Source: Sipunculus nudus
Lineage: Eukaryota; Annelida; Sipuncula; Golfingiida; Sipunculidae
Length of the DNA: 64,000 bases
Assembly (NCBI GenBank): GCA_026874595.1
Contig: CM049309.1
Coordinates: forward strand, 66,384,926 to 66,448,925
Reading direction: 5' to 3'
Positions 37,838 to 48,974 of the stretch are shown here, piece by piece; positions within the stretch are counted from its first letter, which is position 1; every line of letters starts with the position of its first letter. The notes below the pieces were generated by a model. That model saw only the letters and a program-made list of their open reading frames with translations, did no database searches and was not told the DNA's origin. The translations under genes were made by a program, and so were the position numbers.

Positions 37838-38343
37838 TGGGGCAGTCCCACTTTGGCGCCTCTACAGGCGGCTACAGGCGACCAGGCTGTCGTCTCATGG
37901 TCGCTGAAAAACAGGCGACAGGGCATCCGCTACGACAGTAGTCTACGACAAGCTACAAATGGTTGACGACTGTCTGACAACAAGCTGCCGACAACGGGCC
38001 ACATAGTCGCCGCGACAAAGGACAATCACCTACGACAACCTACGACCACATCTACGACAACCTACGACCACATGGCGACAACATACGACACCAGAATTCA
38101 TGCTACGTCCACCCGCGATAAGCTTCGACGAGTCTCTACCATATGCTCTGTTAGAATCCGGACACAAGGATGGGCCTTTGTCGCGGCGATTGTGTCGCCG
38201 GTTGTCAGCAGCTTGTCGTAGCTTATCAGACAATCGTCAACCTGTTGTAGCTTGTCGTGGACTATTGTCGTAGCGGTGGCCCAGTCGCCTGTTTTTCGGC
38301 GACCATGAGGCGCTTGTAGAGTCGCCAAAGTGGGACAGCCCCC
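37838..38343. mobile_element. PIF/Harbinger-like long-TIR MITE
   Basis: A 506-bp element has ends GGGGCAGTCCCACTTTGGCG (left) and GGGGGCTGTCCCACTTTGGC (reverse complement of the right end). The similarity continues inward on both sides (GGCGACCATGAG / CTCATGGTCGC, ACAGGCGAC / GTCGCCTGT, GACAAGCTAC / GTAGCTTGTC), so the inverted repeats span much of its length. It is bordered by TTA on both sides (37835-37837 and 38344-38346). A 3-bp TTA/TAA duplication and GGGGCTGT-like tips are the hallmark of PIF/Harbinger (Tourist-type) elements. A 22-bp unit is tandemly doubled inside (38030-38051 and 38052-38073). It has no transposase frame, so it is non-autonomous. It is markedly more CG-rich than its surroundings. 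Confidence 0.8.
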
Positions 38344-38559
38344 TTACTCCTATTCCCTTGCTTCGATTCTGGTGAGAGCCACCGAAAATCATATCGGTCC
38401 ACCAGCTTCGATCATCATTCTAACATGCGTGCCACCCTTTGTCAAGCCTTATTTTTGTCGATATTTCAACTTATCATTTATTTAAAACTCTAGGAGTTTG
38501 ATATGAAAATGTCGATAATGATTTATTTGCATTTCAGCTGCACGCAGACAACACTAAAT

Positions 38560-39110
38560 TCACAATTTAAGGCTAATTAAGCAGAGGCAGCAAGCCTTGA
38601 TGAGATTTCTGTAACATTTGTATTAATATATCTGATTCAATAGAAGTTACTGTTATATTACGCAATTTTACCAATTTGACCAGTAATAATACAGTGGAGA
38701 TATCTTGGTTGATAGCTTAAATGACCGTTGATACGGATGCACAAACAAAGATATGATACATCATCATCTCCTGGACCAATTATAAACAAAGCCAGCCAAG
38801 GTCATGAGCTCAGAACACAGGTCTGCTTTATGTTAATTGAGCGCCATATTTCCCTTTAATTGAGCCTGGGAAGCTGTAATCTGACCTTTACAGAATGTAA
38901 CAGACAATTACTATAGGACCTGGGATAATATTCCACTTTGATTACGGTGATAGATGATCCTGCTCATTAAAGCAGAATGAAAGTGACATTAAGGTACCAT
39001 GATAGCCGTCCTGATGTTCTGTCAGACCTATTGCTTACTAAGCGCTATCGATCTTGATTTTACCTGGACGCCGGGCTTCCCTCTATCATCACATCAAAGG
39101 TCAAGGCTCA
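38560..39110. other. Repeat-free, motif-dense stretch (possible enhancer)
   Basis: No simple repeats and no long frames, but many homeodomain-type TTAATTGA/CAATTA motifs and nuclear-receptor half-sites (AAGGTCATGAG near 38799, TCAAAGGTCAAGG near 39095), with moderate base composition. This texture resembles conserved non-coding regulatory DNA of developmental loci. That is an impression and conservation cannot be tested here. Confidence 0.2.
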
Positions 39111-39133
39111 CATAGAATCCCCAGGTCTATCAT

Positions 39134-39301
39134 CAGGCGCGGATCCAGGAGTTTGGAAGACTTTTGAGAGAACCAGCGTCCTCGGTCTAGAAAAAGAGCA
39201 TGGATTCCACATCCTTGAAGTCCTTAATATAGATTGCGCGGCTAAAAAGATATTGGGGTCCATACCCTATGGAACCCCCCCCCCCCCCCAATCCGCCACT
39301 G
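39134..39301. mobile_element. Poly-C MITE family, copy 2
   Basis: A 168-bp element starting CAGGCGCGGATCC and ending ATCCGCCACTG is flanked by a perfect 5-bp duplication ATCAT (39129-39133 and 39302-39306). A run of 15 C (39275-39289) lies just inside the right end, as in the copy at 455-542. Two independent 5-bp duplications support transposition rather than chance. Confidence 0.75.
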
Positions 39302-40524
39302 ATCATCCAAATGAAGGCACACCCATCGCTCACATGAACTACATCTGCTATCCAAGGAACAAATAAAATTCCTTACACTCGTCCTTTTGAGCTAATAATT
39401 ATAATGAGCCTTATTGTAACAGAGGTAATGCTCCTTGGTAACCTGATCAGTATGTCCGCCAACTGTTCACCTTTCAACCAGAGGTCGTTCCTACGCAAAA
39501 CGAACCTCTTTCTGTAAGGCAGTGTGGGGAGGCGGGAAGAACTTGTCTCAACTGTCAAAATTTGTTATATTAAAGGAAACACGTTCTGTTTACATTTCAC
39601 ATTCGCATGCTCACAAAATATTACTTATTCCGTGCATTCCTTACCAAAAATGCTCCCATGTTTATGTAATTTTGCCAATTCTTTTCCAACATTATAGAAC
39701 GGACTACATTTCCCTCTTCACTGCATTCATACCTTCGCCGATTGTATTTAGAATAAAACCGGTGCCGTGTGGCTGGCAGATTCTGACCCTAACCAGTAGA
39801 GGCGTCCTTTTTAGTGCGATTCTGCCCGGTGTACTTCATGTTGCGCACACGTATAGACTAGTAACAAGCGTCATTATTGTAGGCTATCCGACACTTTACT
39901 ACAGATGGATCAAGGTCAAGAGATGCATATAAAAAACAACACAAATTTCGATTTAAGAAAAAGATTTGTCGTGAGTGATTTGACAAATGCTAGTGCTCAG
40001 CCAATACACGCAAAGATCCATCAATAATAGTGTTTTTGTAAATAAATATATATATATATATATGTTATTATGAACCTTTTAATAAGATTACCGATTTGGC
40101 AATTAAGTAAACGCATAAAAACACCTATCTTGTCAATATCTTTGATTTTACATTTTGTTGCATTTTTGTTACCAGTGCGTAATCCGGAGGTAAGATCATA
40201 GAATGACACATGTGACACCACTACTTTCAGGTATCTATTATTACGCTTTTTAACGAAGCACTTAATAAATACAAATGAGAATAAACAAAAACGGAAATAT
40301 TTTCATAGATACGATTTCTGACCAGTTATTCTGCGGATATGATACCTGTCGGAGAAGTAATTGGATTATTTTTAAAATTTGTTTAAATATCACAGATGTC
40401 ATACTCGCGTCCTTTTTTAATTAAGTGTTTTGCCGATGATATGTTAACGAGCGTGTGACCTATAAACGTATATGCTTTTCATAACCTCTTTAATAAGTAT
40501 TAACAGTGATGAGACATGTATTCA
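39302..40524. other. Non-coding block
   Basis: Contains a 136-codon plus-strand frame (39522-39932) with no recognised domain and a short (AT)n run near 40045-40062. Nothing else was identified. Confidence 0.4.
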
Positions 40525-40795
40525 TCAGGGGCGGATACTTGATCTTAGAAAGGCGGAGGGTAGGAGGGCGGCGGGTGTAACATCCCGAACCAAGTTAATA
40601 AGTGTGCCAGGAATGCCAATCGACTTTATATATACATAACTATCGCATCCAGGAGGAGCGAAGAAAACCTTGGGAGACTCTTTTCTCATTGTGCTCGATT
40701 TTCGGTATTAAGCGTGAAATTATTTCTATTTATCATAACATTAGGCCGGAGAAGGGATGAAGGGATCCCCCTGCTTCCCCCTAAATCCACCCCTG
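40525..40795. mobile_element. Poly-C MITE family, copy 3 (degraded)
   Basis: Begins CAGGGGCGGATAC and ends AAATCCACCCCTG, a recognisable but worn inverted terminus, 271 bp apart. Flanks TTCAT and CTTAT agree at 3 of 5 aligned positions (TT/CT start, shared AT end), so the target duplication is uncertain. It has G-rich and C-rich inner ends but no long homopolymer. Confidence 0.55.
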
Positions 40796-43176
40796 CTTAT
40801 GTTTAGTTTGGAAATTAAAGTGTACCATGGACGGTCTCCTTTTTAATAACTGTAAACATAATGTCGAATATTCAATGAATCGTCCCTTCTTCCAAGGGTT
40901 TGTTGAGAGACATAACTGGTTTCCAGTTGAAATAATGTCCTTTAATCAGATGTATTCCTGCCATCCACTATAGGCTGAACGTAATAGGCAAATGACGGTT
41001 GAGAATCTCCGGCCATAATATCACAGGTCGTGCTTGTCAGATGAGCGTCCCTTGTGTCTCCTATTTCTCCTGTTTTATAACTCTCCTAACTATTGATAAA
41101 GTTCATCTATGTATTTTCTTCATTCACAATCTGCAGTGCGGTGAAGTAAATAAGACTGCACACATATATCGGACCTGAGAGATATGTCATGTCAATATTT
41201 TACAAAATGATATGCATTTTGATTGGCGAAGTTTTGCTCTGGACTCTCTGATTAGAGATAAAATGACGCAAACATGTAACTGTTATTTATTCAAACTGTT
41301 TCTAGTGTTTTTGATGTTTTTACCTTTTTATTGCAAGATGTTTTACATTTCATGACATCAAGAGTGTCATCACTGCACTATAAACCCAGCATTTATATCA
41401 AACCAAACCAACCTGTAATTTTATCACATACAGACATGTCTATTTAACTAAGATATATTTGACAGTGTTCTTAAATAAACGTGCATGCTGTCTTCTCGTA
41501 TAGTTCACCGGGATTTGAGGCTGTGGTTCCGATTGAGCACATCCCCAAAGCGACATAAAATCTACATGCGTAAAGAAAGAGAAAGTATTCGAAGCGATGC
41601 ATTTTTATCACAAGACGATATAGCCATTAATACACGCCTCAGTGGACTAGTTATCTTGTACTGGAGTCCTGACACAAGAGAGGGAACATCCATCCTATTG
41701 ACGCAACACTGTGGAAAACTGCCTGTAGTTTAAATGGGTCCAATCACCTATCTGAATAACCTACCACCTTAGGTTACATGTTTTTCCCGTTTGTCAACAT
41801 TGCTGTGTTTACAAACATATTGTTGATAAAAAAATTCAAACATCCTTCGCGAAGGTTTTATAAGAACTTTTCACAACCAAAATTACCTTCAGATCATTTA
41901 TATATACACATAGAAAGCCAGAAATCACTTAAATTCTTTTTCAAAAGGTAGGTGAATAGGTATGTAATGAACTTTCATACAACTTAATACTGCCAAAGTA
42001 TTATCAATTTCATACATGGACTAAAGGGTATATAAGGGCGCCCCTTCATACCTGAAAACCCAACTTTGCAAGGGTTGGTGATTGGCGGTGTTTCATGTTT
42101 TGTTGCAATATGAAAGTTTATGATTTAGACTTGAACTGTGTGCTGGGGTATCAGCGCGCCCAGTTCTTTGATGAAATATTGATCTAGACAGTTATAAAGC
42201 TGCAACAACACGTAATTATCAATATCCGGTTCGCACTGTGATTGCAGGGTTCGACCAGATAAGCCAAGAAAGAATCCATTAAAACAATCGAAAAGCGGCA
42301 AGACTGTCTGGTGCTAATGGGTTTCTTCAAACGTTATTTCCTCATTTCTGGTCAGCATGTCTGGCCAGTGTTATCCATTACAACTGATCTGACGCCTTAA
42401 GTACATGAAATCAAAGAAAATCATTGCTCTTTCAGACAGGACTGTATTTGCTTTCACAACAACTCTTAAGCAGATCTCTAGCTAGTGGATACTAGTTTGG
42501 TCATAACCATAAAGGCCTGACGGGTTAACCCTTATCGGTTTACAAGAAAGGGTTACCGGAGGGCTCTGTAAACGTAATCAATATGGCCCCTTGTTGACAA
42601 ACTGATCCACATACTGACTAAATTTAAAGGGCAAGTGGAACAAATAAGGAACATATCAATACTAAGATCATTGCTTTGACCTTTGCTCACACTCAGAAAT
42701 AAAATGTAAGGTTTTACATATCATCAAAATTCCTATGATACCGTTGAGATATGTGACAAACACATAGGCATTTATTACACTTCTCTCAAGTCACCAAGGG
42801 CGAAAAAAATGTCAGATGTAGGTATGATAGTAAATTTTACCATCATGGGGCATAATGAGTTTCGTCACTGAATGTGGTTTTACGTTTTCATGGTATGTTT
42901 AACTATTTATGTGCACATGTTTAGACTGTGAGAACAAAAAAAATAAGTTTGTTTGTGGGATATCTTTTTTAATTATTGGTCGAGACATTACACCTTGCAG
43001 TTTGCAAGCTTCCTAGGAAAAATACACAAAATCGTTCTGTTCTTTGAATAGTGCATATAACCAACAAAAAGAAGTCCCGACACAAGAGATTTCATTCACG
43101 AATGGTAACAAATTAATTTGCAAAAACAAATGATTCGTAGATCAATCAACATTTTGTGTGTGGCCTCAGTAATGTA
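40796..43176. other. Non-coding block, nothing recognised
   Basis: AT-rich. The plus-strand frame 41485-41733 has no known motif. No repeat family recognised. Confidence 0.45.
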
Positions 43177-43404
43177 ATGATTCTGTTGATCTGTTTATTA
43201 CTACCTTCTTTTATCATGTCCATGGGGAAGTGTAGAAATAAACTGATATATAATGCCGAGGAAAACGTGAATCACAAGCTTTACCGTTGGTCTTTTATGA
43301 GATTATCAAGGCGTCAGACATATAAATTACGTTCACATTGCTACATAGCGATATTTCAACGAATGATCAGTGTACGCTCCACCCGGATTCAAATGTCGGT
43401 TTGA
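43177..43404 (+). CDS. Doubtful small ORF with a signal-peptide-like start
   Basis: From an ATG at 43177 (G at -3) a 75-codon frame begins MILLICLLLPSFIMSMG, a plausible secretory signal, followed by a basic mature part with Cys residues and dibasic RR. It ends at a TGA. No family is recognised, no TATA box or poly(A) signal was placed near it, and such frames arise by chance in 64 kb. Listed so that it can be tested against transcripts. Confidence 0.12.
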   Translation: MILLICLLLPSFIMSMGKCRNKLIYNAEENVNHKLYRWSFMRLSRRQTYKLRSHCYIAIFQRMISVRSTRIQMSV

Positions 43405-45419
43405 CTGTTCCCTAAACGACTTTCATGATATATATGGGTAACCATGGTAACCAGAGTTTACATAAATTCGATTGAATCAAGACAATATGGCGCCCGTAAC
43501 TTTGGAATGAGCAGGGGGCAAGTACTTACAAAATCCTTCATTTGGGCTGTGTAAAAAGAGTCTGATTTCTTCCTTGAGTTTCACTATGGTGTTCTCATGT
43601 CGCAAAATATTTGATATTGTTTTGGTGTATAAATGCGTCTGGGTATAGAGATACCCGTTATATGTATTATTAATCATAATATGTAGGCTAGATATTAGCA
43701 CGGTGTCCATGGTAACAAAATGAATTAATTGTGAACTTCCATGGATGCAGTTAAAGGTCCTCGGACCCATCCAGACTACATGATGGTATAATTAAAAACC
43801 ATCAATTCAAATTCCCTAGTCAATCTCATAAATGGTAATTGTATCCCGAGTCTTGTACATATAAGCTGGTAGAGTCAAGGATTCGAGGAGTTATCTCATA
43901 AACCTACGTACGTGAGCATAGAATCTGCAGCAACTGGTGTTGTGTTTGCTCGGCAATGGCCACTGAACAACCACCTGGGAAGCTTTAATCTACGGTTGTC
44001 TGTGTCATATATACACGGCCTTGGGCGGCATTGTGCTCGGGACCAGCTAGTTTCACTTCTGCTGATGACCAATTGTCCGGGACCAGCTCGTTTAATTTCT
44101 CTGGATGAACAAATGGCTTCACGAACTGCCATCTGGAAAGTTAATCGTGAACACCTTGTGCGGGCAAATCATGTGTTGCCTTTGGCGAAATGCTTGGCTT
44201 TATTCCCTTAATGACACAAGTACTGTGGTGCTGTCACAGTAAAACATGTTTGTCATTCATTTTCGTGACTTATATTCGTGCCTCTGTTCAGTTCATTTGG
44301 GCTTCGCCGGCATTAAATTTGCCCCTTTTTTTTGCTAAAACAGCACCTACTCATTCAGCACAGACACGACAAAATGCAATTAGACATACAAAACTATGGG
44401 TACCGTGCATGTTTTCATAATCCAAATACACTTTACGGAGTTCTGATGAAATCCATACTTACACTCCAGAGGGGTTTTATTTTAAATAATAAGCAATCGA
44501 GGAAAACTGGCTTGAAAAAAAAGTATTTTTTGAGATTAAAGAAAATTACAGAAAAAATATTCAAGATTTGCGAATATATTGATGTTTTGGATTGAAAGCA
44601 ATATATAAAGTTCTTTCTTGAAGCTTGATCATGTCTTTCCACTCCGTGGTCCTTATTCCCACTGACGTGACCTACCAGAACCCTTTCACTCACGGTGCAG
44701 TAAGGCAGTTAAGTTAAACAGGAATGGCAAGCTACATTCAGCAGCATTTACTGCACAACTCTATATCATGTTTATCTGGTCAATAACTGAGAAATCCCCC
44801 TTTTGAATCTGATTCCTTTCTGTATGCACTATCCTGTGCGTCATAGTTCGTCACCTCTGCATCACCATGCGTCGCTGTTCGTCATTCGTGCGTCACTATT
44901 ACTCCTATGTGACACGGGGTCCTAAACGATGTGTACGGCATTTAGAATTCAGTTTTTATTCCGGGTTGTCTAGCAAATGCATGTATAAGTCAATAAAACA
45001 AATAATCCAGTATCAGCATACATTTTTTTGTAGTTCATGCTGTTAATAATTAATTCATCAGCGAGAAATAATCGCTGTACTGACGTTCTGTGCAGATGCA
45101 TGATCCTTCAATTAAAAGTAAAATACAATATTTGTTTAATCGGATGAAAAGTATTCGGTCTAATGTCCGGTAATTACGGACTCCTTTCAAGATATGACCA
45201 TGTCCTTTTATATCTACATGACACCATGCTGATGTATATTCTATTTACCAGCGATTAATATTATGTTGTAATAATGATGTAGGGTCTGTATGTATCATTA
45301 CAGCGAGAAGTTTTTTTAAAAACCATATATGCCTTCCCGATTGTAGCCAAACAAACACTTGATTTCATCACCTTTGAGGGAAGCGGCAAACATCGTACAG
45401 AATCAAAGGGAATGTTCAT
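43405..45419. other. Non-coding block
   Basis: Short frames only. A 40-bp-spaced direct repeat GGGACCAGCT occurs at about 44039 and 44079 inside the plus-strand frame 43912-44211, which has no recognised domain. Confidence 0.4.
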
Positions 45420-45700
45420 AATCTTTTGATCTCTTTATTAATGAGCTGACACGTTGATAAACAAACTCTGGATTCACAACAAAAGAGGGAAGCGGATGGG
45501 AAAGAGAAAGATTAATTGCTCAAGCCAGGTTCTAACAAGGCATTATAATTAATTGTGCCACGCATGTGCTTGACTAGAGCTCAATAGAGCTCAATCAGTG
45601 GAGCTCGTGCCCCGGCCTCACTCACACCCGAGCGCAATCAGTTAATTAGTAGACCGGCCGTCACGTGTCATTGGAGCGTAAATGTAAGACTGGCCTACAG
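45420..45700. other. Motif-dense, repeat-free stretch (possible enhancer)
   Basis: Contains several TTAATTA/TAATTAATTG homeodomain-type motifs (about 45513 and 45545-45556), a doubled AGAGCTCAAT (about 45576-45595), TCAGTTAATTAGT near 45640 and a CACGTG E-box near 45663. No frame or transposon. Regulatory role is inference from motif density only. Confidence 0.2.
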
Positions 45701-46052
45701 TTAGCAGGAGTACTGGAACAAAAATCGCGAAATTTCTCTTGCATTTGCCCGGAATTTGCAACTGACCGAATTGCATTTAGCCGAAGGAATATATTATCTT
45801 TTTAAAGGAAATGGTTTTGGTTTTCAAAAATACTTGCAATAACCGCTAGTTTGCGATTGGCCGACTTTCAATTTGCTGGAGTCGACTGTACAGCCAAATA
45901 ATACAGGATAGTTGATATAGTCACCACAGCAACAAGTAGCTCATAACTTTTCGGTCATAATAACAATTGTTTAAAATGTAGTTTAGGAAAGTTTAGAAGA
46001 ATTGTTTAACAATGAAGTTAATCATGTTCTGCTGCCCAGTATAAAGTGTATG

Positions 46053-46303
46053 CAGGTACGGATCCAGGACTTTGGAAAGTGTAGGGTCCACCCAAGAAAC
46101 CCTTATTAGAAACCCTAAAAGAGGTCCTCTGATCCAGAAGGGGCCCAGGCCACAAATATTGGTTTGAAACCCTCATAAAAGGTTTCACCCCCTCTGGATT
46201 CGCCACGGTGTTTGTGTATCCAGGCCAGAAGCGAATCCAGAGGGGATGCGGGGGGGGGGGGGGGGGCTCCAGGGGGTCTGGACCCCCCTTTATCATCCGC
46301 CGC
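46053..46303. mobile_element. Two adjacent degraded poly-C MITE family segments
   Basis: The first segment (about 46053-46207) starts CAGGTACGGATCC and closes GGATTCGCCACGG. The second (about 46226-46303) starts CAGAAGCGAATCC, contains a 17-base G run (46250-46266) and closes near ATCATCCGCCGC. The ends match the family but no clear 5-bp target duplication remains. The minus-strand frame through the poly-G (a proline run) is an artefact. Confidence 0.5.
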
Positions 46304-46309
46304 AACATT

Positions 46310-46900
46310 TTTAGCTCAGCGGACTCAAAGTCATGTGAGCTTTAGCTTTGTCCGTTTTTTATTGTTCTTTGTCCGTCGTCCGTCCGGTGTGCCGTCCAGC
46401 GTGCCGTCCCGTAACGTTAACAGGGCACAAATCGTAACCGTTAGACCTAGAATCTTCTAGTATTATTTCCAAAGAGAGATCAATGAAAAGTTTATTTGGA
46501 AATTTGAAGTAAGGTCTCTGTTGCCTATATCCTCCGAGCTATGGTGCCCGTAAGTACCCCCCAAAATTAATAAAATTTTGATATAAAAGCTCAAGTATCT
46601 AAATAAGCTATGCATCGATCGCCATGATTCTTATGATGCGCATTGATCATGGAGAGTGGCATCATTTCCTGAAGACTAGCGGTGCCACCTGTATTTTTTT
46701 AAAATTTTGACGCCTTTATTCCCACTATTCCTTAGACCTTCAAATGAAGTAGCCTTGCTGTTAATAGGACACAAAATGTAACAATTAGACCTAGAATCAT
46801 CTAACTCTACACCCAGGGAGGTCCTAGGCAAATCTCCTTGGAAACCTGAAACTAGGTCAAAGTGGCATATATTCTGCAAGACATGTGAAAGAACATGATT
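46310..46900. repeat. Decayed dispersed repeat in two ~344-bp spaced units
   Basis: A GTCCGTCGTCCGTCCGG core (about 46371-46387) is followed by TTAACAGGGCACAAATCGTAA...TTAGACCTAGAATC (from 46417). A diverged second copy, TTAATAGGACACAAAATGTAA...TTAGACCTAGAATC, lies about 344 bp later (from 46761). The layout matches the 17.8-18.15 kb block. Family unknown. Confidence 0.65.
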
Positions 46901-47562
46901 TTACCACACTATAGGATGGTAATTTTTCTCAAGTGTTACCTAGTGTATTTCCAACCTGGTTCATGAGGATATCTGAGATCAAACATGATTATTGAATATA
47001 CCCAGGACCATGAAGCAGAACAACATAACACACCTCCGTGCTAGGCTGTACGTAATAGTTTAAAGAAATTTATACAAAAAGGATTACAAAATAGCCTGAT
47101 GTCTTATATGAATGTTCTCCTGTCCGTACAACAACGTTCGAATATTATAAAAAAAAAAACAATATAACAGAACATGTTATAAACACAAACATGTTATATG
47201 ATATGTCGTATGATACATACATGCAAAATTTAACACTGTTAGAGCAATCAAGAGAATATAAATGTATCATGATCTCATACATATACCTTTACTTATAATG
47301 AATGCACATAAACACACTGATCTGTAAACGCTTACATTTACAAAACAATTATATAAATACACAGGCATACACTTAAATAAACTCCCTCAAGTGTTATATC
47401 ATGAATGTGTTACGGTATCTTCAAAAGGAGTGTTTTCTACAATATTCAATAATTCTTCATTTCACCAGAATCTGTGGCGAACCCCATAGAACTTACTGAC
47501 GACCTTGGATTAGCACGCACAGCGTAAACATAAAAAGTAAGGATGCATCAAAAGAGAAAATA
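46901..47562. other. Non-coding block, nothing recognised
   Basis: AT-rich. A 10-base A run lies near 47150. No frame or repeat supported. Confidence 0.5.
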
Positions 47563-47645
47563 TACTGTAGCGTTTCGTTTATCCGAAAATGCTAGGTAAC
47601 ATGGTTTATGTTCGGATAAATGATCTTTCGGATAAATGATTTTGC
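47563..47645 (+). mobile_element. pogo/Tigger-like terminal fragment, copy 2
   Basis: Starts TACTGTAGCGTTTCGTTTAT and continues with TCCGAAAATG, then GTTCGGATAAATGATC and TTTCGGATAAATGAT. It aligns in opposite orientation with 36032-36108. The leading TA fits the TA target site of the mariner superfamily. No transposase remnant is visible. Confidence 0.45.
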
Positions 47646-48186
47646 GTGATATTGCATCAGAATTCCGCATGATTTGCAACCTGTCGCCGAATACCGAACA
47701 TTAGCAGATACTAACAAAGTAAATTATTGAAGCTAGCCCATAATAAACCTTGGCAACAATATTTATGTCACGCTTCCCACCAGTTTACTCAATATAACGG
47801 TCCTAAGCGGTCCATAAGAATGTATACATACGATATTGTGAATTGAAGTTCCCAAGACCAAATTTGACACCTCCCCTGCAATAAGGAGAAGGTGTATTAA
47901 AATGTTGGTGTCCTTTTGTATTAAAAACGTGGGTTTCACGAGCAGCCGCTTATTTTCATCACACTTTTGATTAGTTGCCGGGAGGGCACAATACAGGTGG
48001 TTACATATATTACCACCCTGTTTGTATTGCAGCTATTTAGAATAAATGAGACCTTTCTCAGACAGGTCTGGCGTGTGCTAATCTGCGCATGCCAGACACT
48101 GTAAATGTCATGGCATTATAATTTAGATGGTGAGAGAACGTTTCTACTGACCTGTGACCAAGGACCGCTACGTCATCGCACGGACA

Positions 48187-48357
48187 ATGTTACAGCTGTT
48201 CTCACTGTTGTTGCTGTCATGTCCTTTGCCGTCGCTGTCGCTCTGTGCTGATCTAGACTCCTTATTAGCCAAAAAGGCTAGTACTAAGCTTTTTCGTAGA
48301 TATAAAAACGTGCGGATGGGCGATTTTTTCTTCCTTCTTATTTTAGATGTTCGGTAA
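48187..48357 (+). CDS. Candidate small secreted peptide precursor (or its first exon)
   Basis: From an ATG with A at -3 the frame encodes 56 residues. It opens with MLQLFSLLLLSCPLPSLSLC, a textbook-like secretory signal (hydrophobic core, small residues before a cleavage site near Cys20/Ala21). It continues ADLDSLLAKKASTKLF with KK and RR dibasic pairs typical of processed peptide precursors, and ends in a hydrophobic tail. In molluscan neuropeptide genes the signal often sits in its own exon, so the end may be intronic; no strong donor was found inside the frame. Caution: the signal region is a CTG/TTG/TCG-rich near-triplet repeat that would give a leucine-rich translation by chance. Confidence 0.25.
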   Translation: MLQLFSLLLLSCPLPSLSLCADLDSLLAKKASTKLFRRYKNVRMGDFFFLLILDVR

Positions 48358-48974
48358 AATTCCATATGATCAATTCACAATAGGATAATACATAAATTGT
48401 TTTGTTGAAAGGTAAAAAAGCATAACTTGACAAAAGTTAATTTTAACAAAAAATTATTATTTTCTTTTTAAAGGTATGTCCGAGCTCAAAATATCTAAAT
48501 TTCTACTGATAATTAGATTTTAATATTTTTTAGGGGGGGGGTAGTAAAATTGACCCGTTGTGCCTAAGAAACAAACCTTTTGCCCCAGGATTGTCAAGAG
48601 AATATTTAAAAAAATTACAAATAGTACATTTCTTGATATCACCAGCCTTCTCTATGTGTTGTAATTCCTCATGAACATAACCATATTTTTTAGCTTTAAT
48701 TATGCCGATAAATGAATAATTACATGTCTTTATTCGCAATGTGTTGTCTGGCAAATTTTTTTTTTCTAATAGAACGCCTCTTCAGAAATCACACAGCACA
48801 TTTGTAAACTAATTCAAAATAAGGCATATTAGTGTGTTTAGATATATACACTTGTTCAGTTGTGTTTGTGCTAGTCTTTTTTCCAAGCAATGAATCCATG
48901 ACTGCCATATTGAAGTACTTATTAAGTATTACGCTGTTGACATAACATCCATATATATATACACATATATATAC
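48358..48974. other. Non-coding block
   Basis: AT-rich. Contains a consensus-like splice donor AAAGGTATGT near 48471 and a 9-base G run at 48533-48541. No gene supported. Confidence 0.4.

Noticed and set aside
37838-38343. Idea that the GTCG/CGAC-dense region is a CRISPR-like or coding repeat array
   Set aside because: The internal repeats are part of inverted arms of a TTA-flanked MITE, in a eukaryotic context.
39522-39932. 136-codon plus-strand ORF
   Set aside because: No ATG in good context, no recognised motif, sits between transposon copies; most likely chance.
46018-46308. Proline-rich minus-strand ORF
   Set aside because: Translation of degraded MITE copies and a poly-G run.
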